From Roseburia sp. (GTDB lineage Bacteria > Bacillota > Clostridia > Lachnospirales > Lachnospiraceae): a stretch of DNA of 64,000 bases. The DNA is taken from NCBI GenBank assembly GCA_023662875.1, contig JAMPIG010000005.1, forward strand, positions 1 to 64,000. The letters are read 5' to 3'. Each line of letters begins with the position of its first letter. The stretch's first letter is position 1. This document shows, piece by piece, positions 45,461-52,168 of the stretch. The position numbers were made by a program, and so were the translations under genes. The notes below the pieces were generated by a model, which saw only the letters and a list, made by a program, of their open reading frames with translations, was not told the DNA's origin and did not search any database.

Positions 45461-47199
45461 ATCGTGCAGAGCTGAGCAGTGAGCTTGTTTGGGCGTTTCA
45501 GTATGTGGACGACTGGTTTCTTGACATAGCGCAAGAAGAGGCAGGGATAAGGAAACAGAGAGTTTTGCGGAAGCGAGTCAGGCCTGTAGCGGCATGTATT
45601 CTGGGATTGCTTCTCCTTCTGGCGCTTCCGGTTATAGCGATTGCGGCAAATTGGTTTGGGCTGAGGGATTTGCTGCTGCCTGCGAAGAATTTTATTGGGC
45701 TGTCCGGCTTTCAGGAAAGCCCGGAGGCACAGGCTCTTGGCGAGTGGCGTGCCTTTTTGGAGGAATATGATGCGGACGGGGAGATAATAGGTCAGATCGG
45801 AAACGCGTTCACCGGACTGGAGGAGAAATATGGGGCGTACACGGTATATACGCAGGAGATGGCGGATAAGCTGGAGGAGATTGCGCAGAAATATCAGCTG
45901 AAGCTCCATACAGAAATGCTTGACATCGCCCCGGATGAGCTGGAGACTTATGTGGGCGGCAAATTCCTGGGAAAAGAAATCGATATCAGCATGGGCTATC
46001 CCTATCTGTACGAAAACGGAACGATCCACTTTGAGGGTGATGCGTTCTACTGGAAATCGGGCGAGATCGGCGGCAGGATAGGCGACAGGATAGGCTTCCA
46101 ATGCCGCCGCACCGTCAAGGGAACCCTTGACGAGGTTACGTTGAGAATAGGAAATATTGACGAATATCAGGAGCTTCCTTATACCGCCGCCTGTGGAGAG
46201 ACGGTGGTGCTGGCGCTCTCTGAAAGGAAGTCCCTTATCTTTGCGGATTTTGAGCAATGCTTTATTCTGCTGAATGTTCTTGGGGGCAGCGAAGAAGGCA
46301 TTACGGAGGAAGTATTAAAAGAAATTGCGGACGAGATTGATTTTGCCATGCTGAAGGAAGTCAGGGCGACGGGGATGGAGTCTCAGGAAGGAACCGGTTC
46401 GGCCGGTCAGAAAGCGGAAGCCATGGGAGGGCTGTCTGGGGAAACTGATGGCACCGGTCAGAAATCGGACGCTGTGGAAGGATTATCCGGGGAAAGCGAT
46501 GACGCCGGACAGAAATCGGAATCTGTGGAAGGATTATCCGGGGAAAGCAATGGTGCCGGTCAGGAGCCGGGATCAGAAGGATCGCCTGAAAATTCTGACG
46601 GCACCGGGTCTGGAGGCGCCGGGGCGCAGCCTGCCGGAGGGGCCGACGGGGAACCGTCAGGCGGCGCGGCAAATGACTGGGACGAAAATGCATTGTCCGA
46701 AATGAGGGAAAGATACCGGGCAGTTCTCTTGGAGAATGCAGAATTTGTCCAAATTATCCATCCGGAACACAGGGAGCGGGACAAAAAAATAAGGCTGGAA
46801 AATATCAGGGAGGCTGATGAGGATGGCGTAACCGTTGAGACGACTCAATTTGCAGTGGTCGATTTGGACGGAAACGGGTGCGATGAAATTGTCCTCTGGC
46901 TGCGGGCAAACGGAATTTCAGATTACGGAGTTGAAATTCTATATGATTGCGGCGGGGAAATCTATGGATTCACCCTGTACTCCAGACAGTGCATGAATCT
47001 GAAGACGGACGGATTCTTTGAGGCTTCCGCAGGTGCAGGCGATACAAGCATATGCAGGCTTCAGCTGTCGGAGGGCGGATATGCCATCGAGGAAGTGCCT
47101 GGCATGGGCAGCGGGACTTTCGATCAAAAAGCGGACGTCACATGGTACGATTTGACGGAAGATAATGTAGAAAAGCAGCAAAAGCATCTTTCGCATTAG
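45457..47199 (+). CDS. Membrane anti-sigma factor with extracellular sensor region
   Basis: A 580-residue single-pass membrane protein. A short cytosolic part (1-43) would hold the sigma factor; the membrane helix is about 44-64 (ACILGLLLLLALPVIAIAA), followed by ANWFGLRDLLLP, a segment typical of anti-sigma proteins paired with clostridial ECF factors. The outside part has a domain to about 300, four 17-residue repeats (GQKSDAVEGLSGESDDA type, about 310-375), a Gly/Ser linker, and a C-terminal domain with VDLDGNGCDEIV, a DxDxNG calcium-type loop. It overlaps the sigma gene by four bases. The signal sensed is unknown. Confidence 0.8.
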   Translation: MNRAELSSELVWAFQYVDDWFLDIAQEEAGIRKQRVLRKRVRPVAACILGLLLLLALPVIAIAANWFGLRDLLLPAKNFIGLSGFQESPEAQALGEWRAFLEEYDADGEIIGQIGNAFTGLEEKYGAYTVYTQEMADKLEEIAQKYQLKLHTEMLDIAPDELETYVGGKFLGKEIDISMGYPYLYENGTIHFEGDAFYWKSGEIGGRIGDRIGFQCRRTVKGTLDEVTLRIGNIDEYQELPYTAACGETVVLALSERKSLIFADFEQCFILLNVLGGSEEGITEEVLKEIADEIDFAMLKEVRATGMESQEGTGSAGQKAEAMGGLSGETDGTGQKSDAVEGLSGESDDAGQKSESVEGLSGESNGAGQEPGSEGSPENSDGTGSGGAGAQPAGGADGEPSGGAANDWDENALSEMRERYRAVLLENAEFVQIIHPEHRERDKKIRLENIREADEDGVTVETTQFAVVDLDGNGCDEIVLWLRANGISDYGVEILYDCGGEIYGFTLYSRQCMNLKTDGFFEASAGAGDTSICRLQLSEGGYAIEEVPGMGSGTFDQKADVTWYDLTEDNVEKQQKHLSH

Positions 47200-47215
47200 A
47201 GGGCGTAAAAAACAC

Positions 47216-47244
47216 TTGAAATCTGCAAAAATCAATGTTATGAT
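47216..47244 (+). promoter_or_regulatory. Promoter of the antitoxin RNA
   Basis: TTGAAA (47216-47221) and TATGAT (47239-47244) spaced by exactly 17 bases; transcription would start near 47251. Confidence 0.8.
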
Positions 47245-47250
47245 ATTTGT

Positions 47251-47355
47251 ATAAAAGGAAAGCACCCATTCCAAAGTGGATGCTCCTAAATTGGGGTTAG
47301 ATGTCCTTACGGACACCGCCTCTCTCGTGGATCAGACGAGGGAGGCTTATTTTTT
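47251..47355 (+). ncRNA. Predicted antisense antitoxin RNA of a type I toxin-antitoxin locus
   Basis: A roughly 100-base RNA starting a few bases after the promoter at 47216 and ending at the hairpin 47318-47346 (GCCTCTCTCGT/ACGAGGGAGGC, one G-U pair) with a T-rich tail. It converges on the toxin gene and overlaps the 3' end of the toxin mRNA, the layout of RatA and TxpA in Bacillus, where pairing triggers mRNA decay. An internal short hairpin TGTCC/GGACA is present. A near-identical copy without toxin is at 44641. No protein frame of note lies within it. Confidence 0.7.
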
Positions 47356-47466
47356 GTGCTTGTTCCTCTTATCGAGAAAGGCAAGCAACGCAATAACAAA
47401 GCTACCAAAGGCAATCAGCAGAGCTAATATACCAATGAAAATCGAAATGATTTCAAAAGCTGTCAT
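47347..47466 (-). CDS. Holin-like type I toxin, 39 residues
   Basis: MTAFEIISIFIGILALLIAF followed by GSFVIALLAFLDKRNKHKK: one hydrophobic helix (about residues 5-31) and a basic tail, the pattern of the putative holin-like toxin family (TxpA/BsrG-like), which disturbs the membrane when over-expressed. AGGAGGTGA lies five bases before the ATG, an ideal site. The stop codon touches the foot of the terminator hairpin shared with the antisense RNA. In the leader, a CCTCCT at 47513-47518 could pair with the ribosome site and hold translation down. Confidence 0.85.
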   Translation of the reverse strand: MTAFEIISIFIGILALLIAFGSFVIALLAFLDKRNKHKK

Positions 47467-47551
47467 AAACGTCACCTCCTTCCTATGTACTCCGGCAAAC
47501 CGGGATAAGTTAGGAGGCTACCGCCCTGTCATGGATACTTTCCATAAACGA

Positions 47552-47580
47552 ATTGTAACACATTTTCAATAATATGTATA
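47552..47580 (-). promoter_or_regulatory. Possible promoter of the toxin gene
   Basis: Minus-strand TACAAT (47557-47552) with TATACA (47580-47575) 17 bases upstream; this gives a leader of about 75 bases. Confidence 0.45.
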
Positions 47581-47641
47581 TAAAAATATGATCTGAAATT
47601 AAATTTTTTCAACAAGATAGGGTTCGTAAATTCTAATGCCG

Positions 47642-50266
47642 TTACAGATTCTCCTGCACATACATCTGCGCCCGCCGCTGGATCACCGCCGCGGCGTCCT
47701 CCGCGCTCTTCTGGCCGGAAAAGAAGCTTCCCGCCTCCTCCCGGATAATATTCAAAAGATCCCTGTCCTCAAAGGGCGCGGTCGTCACCGACTCCATATA
47801 AGCGAGCACCTGATCCAACTGCTCCCGGCTGAGGGGCGGAACATCCGCCAGTCCACCGTCCAGATACAGGCCGACGTCAAGCTCTACCCTTTCCCCGTTC
47901 TCATCCGTCACATAAACCCGCTCGGTCTGTTTTACCGCCCATTCCTCGAACACCTGTCGGTTGACCGGCAGGCTGCTCGTCATCTTCCTCTGATACTCCT
48001 CCGTCAGATAATACCTCGCAAAGTCCCAGGCTCCCGCCAGACTTTCTGACCGGGCGGACAGCGCCATACAGTTCCACCCGCGGATCACCGCGCCGGAACC
48101 TTCCCCCATGTTTTCCGCAAAGCTCCCGGGGAATCCCACAAAGGTATATTCCCCGCCCAGAAAGCCGTTTAGCCGGTAGGAAAGAGGCTCCTCGATCTCC
48201 TCCCTGTCAAAGCTCCAGATACTCAGCTCCATCAGCAGGGTCCGATCTTTCAGGTACTGTCTTTCGTACTCTCCTTCCCCTCTCTCCCCGGCGTAGCTTC
48301 CCTCCTCCGGCAGCGTACCGGCAAATCTCAGCAGCTCGATAAATTCCGGAGAGTCAAAGGCACATTTCCCGGTCTTCCGGTCAACAAAGTCATTCCCCCG
48401 GTATTCCAGCGCTTTTTCCAAAAATGCAGACTGATTCAGACCGTCCAGAAGCTGGGTTCGGGAACCCATCTCCGCCAGAATCTCCTGCATCCTCTCCATG
48501 GACCAGTCGCTTCCGTCCCCCACATTTGCCGTCCGGGCCGCCATGGTAGACAGGGTAAAGGAGGGAACCACATACCTCAGCGTTCCGTCCACGGAATAAG
48601 CCTCAAACACGTTTTCCAGAAACTTGGTCCCGGAAAGCTCCACGTCTTCCTCGATCAGCTTTCCCACATCCGCGATCAGGCCCCTTGCAATATAGCTTTC
48701 CATCGGCGGCCTCTCCCCCGTGGAAAGTCCCTCCGGTATCAGGATATCCGGCATCCTGCCCGCGGCGATCTCCAGATTCAGATCCCCGACCGAAGCGTAT
48801 TCCCTGACGACAACCCTGTACTTATCGCTTTCCCGGTTATACTGAACGGCGCGGTTTTTGATTCCGCCGTTTACGATAAGCCCTCCCAGCACCACTACAG
48901 CCTTGTCCGGAATGTCCTCCGGCCTTACATACTCGAAAATCCCGCATTTCAGCTCACGTCCGTAATCCTCCTTGAAAAGCAGACAAAAACGGGTCTCATC
49001 CAGCGCCTGCAGGGAAAAAACCTCCGTAATATATCGGTCGGAATTGACGTAGTCCATTTTCAGGTCAGCCTGTTCCTTCCCTTTCTCATAGGCAAAGACC
49101 CCGTCCCGCCCGGCGTAAATCAGATCACAGTCCGCACCGGCGGCAAAAACGGTGCTGCTTAAATATACCTCCTCCAGATTCCCCGGCAGGGGAAAGGACT
49201 CTCCCAGCCTGTCCGCCGAAAGGTCATACGGTGCCAGACAGTAATCCCCGTCCGCTCCTCTGCAGAGCAACAGGCAGCTTCCCTCCTCCTTCCGAATCAG
49301 TCTTCTGCAGGTTTTCAGGGCTTTCCCCGTCTCCTCCGAAAGCGTCTCCTTCCCTGCCTCAGACAGGCTGCCGTCCTCCGCCACGATAAGCCGGTAAGCA
49401 TTTTTCCCGCTTAAGAGTATCTCCAGCGAACCGTCCGCCGAGGGAAAGAGCGCCCATACGCTGAGATCCTCGCCGCCGTCTCCCCCTATGTCCGTCCGCC
49501 ATAAAAGACTGCCGTCAGAGTCCCAGCAGCAAACATACTGATGCTCTTCCTCCCGATATTGGTCGGTTCGGTAATTTGCGTAAGAATACCGATATTGGCA
49601 AATTCCGTAAATTCTTCCCCCCGCTCCCGCCACAAAGTCGCTGTAACGCGCTTCTTCCCGCTCCCAGACGTCGGGATCGGGCTCCGATGCGGCCTGCGCC
49701 TCTTCTGCTCCGGCTTTCTCGTGACTTGCTCCTTCTCCGGAACCAACTTCATCGACCCCTGCTTCCGCTCCTGCGTCGGAACCGGCTCCCCCGTCCTTCT
49801 CCTCCAGGCGCTCCAGGGGAACCAGCGCCGAAGGCTTTCCTTCCCCGTCTATGGAAAACACCCCGTATCGGTGTCCGTTTTCCCAGTCGTAAGCCTTCAG
49901 GACGATAGAAATCCTGCCGTCCCGGTATGTCATGCTCTCCACTCCGATACTGTCGCTGTCATAATCCGGCCAGGACGGGATTTTCACCTCGTTGACCCGG
50001 TAAACATTTTGCTTCGCCAGCGCAGAGTTCGCGTTGCTGAAATTTCCGGAAGTCTCTTTTCCATCCGCGCCACCGGAAATGCCCGGGGAATCCGCGCCGG
50101 AAAAAGCGCCTGAACCGTCGGCAGACTGCGCTTCCTTCCCGTTTCCTGCTCCCGGATTTCCCATCTGATTCCCTTCGCTTGAGCCATCGCCGCAGGCGCA
50201 CAGCCCCACCGCCAGCGCAAACGCAAGTCCGGCTCCGAGTATTTTTTTCCACCGCAAATTTCCCAT
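47642..50266 (-). CDS. Lipoprotein with N-terminal propeller-like and C-terminal solute-binding-protein domains
   Basis: An 874-residue lipoprotein: signal peptide WKKILGAGLAFALAVGLCAC (lipobox LCAC), a Gly/Ser-rich linker, a beta-rich region of propeller type (about 90-430), then a family 1 extracellular solute-binding domain (from about 450: AVQYNRESDKYRVVVREYAS, GRMPDILIPEG, MALSARSESLAGAWDFARYYL, SLPVNRQVFEEWA). GGAG lies eight bases before the ATG. No permease or ATPase is adjacent, so it is probably an orphan binding or sensing protein. It is paralogous to the gene at 52169. Confidence 0.8.
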   Translation of the reverse strand: MGNLRWKKILGAGLAFALAVGLCACGDGSSEGNQMGNPGAGNGKEAQSADGSGAFSGADSPGISGGADGKETSGNFSNANSALAKQNVYRVNEVKIPSWPDYDSDSIGVESMTYRDGRISIVLKAYDWENGHRYGVFSIDGEGKPSALVPLERLEEKDGGAGSDAGAEAGVDEVGSGEGASHEKAGAEEAQAASEPDPDVWEREEARYSDFVAGAGGRIYGICQYRYSYANYRTDQYREEEHQYVCCWDSDGSLLWRTDIGGDGGEDLSVWALFPSADGSLEILLSGKNAYRLIVAEDGSLSEAGKETLSEETGKALKTCRRLIRKEEGSCLLLCRGADGDYCLAPYDLSADRLGESFPLPGNLEEVYLSSTVFAAGADCDLIYAGRDGVFAYEKGKEQADLKMDYVNSDRYITEVFSLQALDETRFCLLFKEDYGRELKCGIFEYVRPEDIPDKAVVVLGGLIVNGGIKNRAVQYNRESDKYRVVVREYASVGDLNLEIAAGRMPDILIPEGLSTGERPPMESYIARGLIADVGKLIEEDVELSGTKFLENVFEAYSVDGTLRYVVPSFTLSTMAARTANVGDGSDWSMERMQEILAEMGSRTQLLDGLNQSAFLEKALEYRGNDFVDRKTGKCAFDSPEFIELLRFAGTLPEEGSYAGERGEGEYERQYLKDRTLLMELSIWSFDREEIEEPLSYRLNGFLGGEYTFVGFPGSFAENMGEGSGAVIRGWNCMALSARSESLAGAWDFARYYLTEEYQRKMTSSLPVNRQVFEEWAVKQTERVYVTDENGERVELDVGLYLDGGLADVPPLSREQLDQVLAYMESVTTAPFEDRDLLNIIREEAGSFFSGQKSAEDAAAVIQRRAQMYVQENL

Positions 50267-50330
50267 GTACGATTCTCCTTTTTGTTCAGCTCACCGCCAA
50301 CAAAGCCCGCCCATTACGGGCGGGCGGCTG

Positions 50331-51701
50331 TCACACTTTTATGTATTTCTTTCCCTCAAAGAAGCGATCCACCTCTTTTTTGATCTCTTCCGGCGCAAGA
50401 CTCTTGGTTAAATAGCCCTGCGGCTTTAAGGCGATAACTTTTTCAACGCTCTCCCGGTCTACCCTGCTGGTCAGGAAGAAGACCGGAACATCCTTATATT
50501 CTTTCTCAGCGCGGATCATCTCCAGTACCTGATCGCCTCTGCAGACAGGCATCTCATAATCCAACAGGATCAGATCCGGCTTGCTCAAAGCGATACTGCG
50601 GAAAGCGGACATACCGGACAAAGCCGTCATCACTTCGTAGTCGCTGTTGAACAGCTTCTGCATCACCTGCAGCATAAACTCCGAATCGTCCACCACAAGC
50701 AGCTTCTTCTTCGCTTTTACGGCGGCCTTTTCCTCCTCGTTATGCTTCAGATAGGACTCTACCTTTTCCATGGCGTTTTCCGTAATGATCGAAGCGTTGT
50801 CCTCGTCCATGCATACATCTGTTGTCGTCATGCAGTAAGCGAAATATCCGCTCCCCGTATCGAACAGGAGGCTGAACTGCGGGCTGTTTTTCTCAAATAT
50901 TTTCTGAAATTGATCGTAAGTCAACAACTGCTCCGTCTGAACCTCCGTATTCCAAAGGGACGGAAAGTGCTCCTTGATCCGGCCTATGAACTGCCTCGCC
51001 GTATATCTTGTGGCATTCATCATCATGGCGTTGATGGCCTTCGCCTCCATATCGATGACGCTTCCCATGGTGCTGACAATCAGCTTTTCCTCAAAAATCA
51101 GGAAAAATTCCCATCTCTTTTTGTCCTTCGACTGATAAATCAGGCGGTAATAAATGCCCTCCCCGAACTTTTCTCCGCCGTAGCAGTTGCTGACCATATG
51201 CGGCTTTAACCGGAACATATTATACAACTGATCGGCGATGGCCTGCCCCATGACTGCCTGCTCTTCCTCCGGCATCAAGTTTTCCCACTGCTTCAGGGGC
51301 TCACCGCTTATAATCGCCCGATCTTCGATCAGGGTATGTCCCACCAGCCACCCCGTACATACGCCGATAAAGTGCTCCATGGCGTCGTCCGAGTAACGGG
51401 TCTGCTCCAACTCCTTCTCCAGGGCCGGAAGAGTCGTCTCCCGGAAATTTTTATGGATACGCTTATGCATTTCGCGTCCCTCATACTGGACGGACTCCAT
51501 GTACTCCTCCTCGTTCAGGAAATGCTGCAGCGTATGATCCTTAAAATATTTTACCGCCTCCCGGCAGACCCACTGACTTTTCAGCTTCTGCTTCTCGAAA
51601 ACGAGCAGCTTATTCAGAATACGAAACAGCTTTTTATGCTCATTGTCAAGAACCTCCACTCCCAGCTCATACTGCGTCTGCCACGATAACTGCTTTCCCA
51701 T
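50331..51701 (-). CDS. Bacteriohemerythrin-response regulator fusion
   Basis: A 456-residue cytosolic protein. Residues 1-135 are a bacteriohemerythrin with the di-iron ligands in the expected spacing (H22, H56, H60, E64, H79 or H83, H122, D127), which binds oxygen or nitric oxide. The middle (about 155-310) is tentatively CheX-like. The C-terminus is a receiver domain (KKKLLVVDDSEFMLQVM, phosphoacceptor Asp in LILLDYEMP, Lys in YLTKSLAP). A role coupling oxygen or NO sensing to motility or signalling is inferred. The ATG at 51701 follows GGAGGT by six bases. A tandem palindrome array lies 40 bases upstream. Confidence 0.85.
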   Translation of the reverse strand: MGKQLSWQTQYELGVEVLDNEHKKLFRILNKLLVFEKQKLKSQWVCREAVKYFKDHTLQHFLNEEEYMESVQYEGREMHKRIHKNFRETTLPALEKELEQTRYSDDAMEHFIGVCTGWLVGHTLIEDRAIISGEPLKQWENLMPEEEQAVMGQAIADQLYNMFRLKPHMVSNCYGGEKFGEGIYYRLIYQSKDKKRWEFFLIFEEKLIVSTMGSVIDMEAKAINAMMMNATRYTARQFIGRIKEHFPSLWNTEVQTEQLLTYDQFQKIFEKNSPQFSLLFDTGSGYFAYCMTTTDVCMDEDNASIITENAMEKVESYLKHNEEEKAAVKAKKKLLVVDDSEFMLQVMQKLFNSDYEVMTALSGMSAFRSIALSKPDLILLDYEMPVCRGDQVLEMIRAEKEYKDVPVFFLTSRVDRESVEKVIALKPQGYLTKSLAPEEIKKEVDRFFEGKKYIKV

Positions 51702-51740
51702 GTACCAACCTCCAGCCTGCCGATATTGATGTTTCAAACT

Positions 51741-51866
51741 CTATTATAGCCCTTGGATAATAAAATCTGCCTTTTGATTTTATTATAGCCCCTGGATAAT
51801 AAAATCTGCCTTTTGATTTTATTATAGCCCCTGGATAATAAAATCTGCCTTTTGATTTTATTATAG
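51741..51866. repeat. 39-bp tandem repeat made of palindromes
   Basis: Three periods of exactly 39 bases (TATAGCCC at 51746, 51785 and 51824, then a diverged fourth). Two complete palindromes GATTTTATTAT/ATAATAAAATC with a 9-base loop AGCCCCTGG lie at 51776-51806 and 51815-51845, and half palindromes at each end. Each unit gives a minus-strand TATAAT. It lies between the hemerythrin gene (minus) and a small plus-strand gene, so it may be an operator or promoter array. Confidence 0.9.
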
Positions 51867-51911
51867 CAAATTTTTCCCGGTTACTCAACGAAAACTTTCC
51901 AAACCGCAGGC

Positions 51912-51940
51912 TTTACACTCTGTAAAATGACTATTATAAT
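51912..51940 (+). promoter_or_regulatory. Promoter of the 50-residue protein gene
   Basis: TTTACA (51912-51917) and a perfect TATAAT (51935-51940) spaced by exactly 17 bases, ending about 40 bases before the ribosome-binding site. Confidence 0.8.
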
Positions 51941-51990
51941 GTAAGATATCAACAAACAAGCAATCAGATCGGCAAAACGGAGGTAAATAT

Positions 51991-52143
51991 ATGGGCAATC
52001 CGGAATTATGCATTTTATTGGATTCCATTCTCGCGCTGCTTGAAACCGACAACACAGAAAAGGCAAAGGAAGTGATTAAAAACGGCATTAAACGAATTGA
52101 CCGGGGAATGACTTCCAGCAGCACAGACACAGAAAAGCAATAA
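51991..52143 (+). CDS. Small protein of 50 residues, unknown function
   Basis: Not recognised. Sequence MGNPELCILLDSILALLETD then NTEKAKEVIKNGIKRIDRGM and a Ser/Thr-rich tail ending EKQ. It looks like two amphipathic helices without a membrane segment. Expression signals are unusually good: a consensus-like promoter at 51912 and GGAGGT six bases before the ATG. It converges with the lipoprotein gene at 52169 and diverges from the hemerythrin gene across the palindrome array. Possible roles include a small regulator; this is not shown by the sequence. Confidence 0.7.
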   Translation: MGNPELCILLDSILALLETDNTEKAKEVIKNGIKRIDRGMTSSSTDTEKQ

Positions 52144-52168
52144 ATACAGCCTTCCGGACGCACATCGC

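Noticed and set aside
51741..51866. Tandem repeats considered as a CRISPR array
   Set aside because: Units are contiguous and identical without distinct spacers, and no cas genes are present.
51667..51888. Minus-strand frame encoding a repeated IIKSKGRFYYPGA peptide
   Set aside because: It is the translation of the 39-bp palindrome array; no start signals, and it overlaps the true hemerythrin start.
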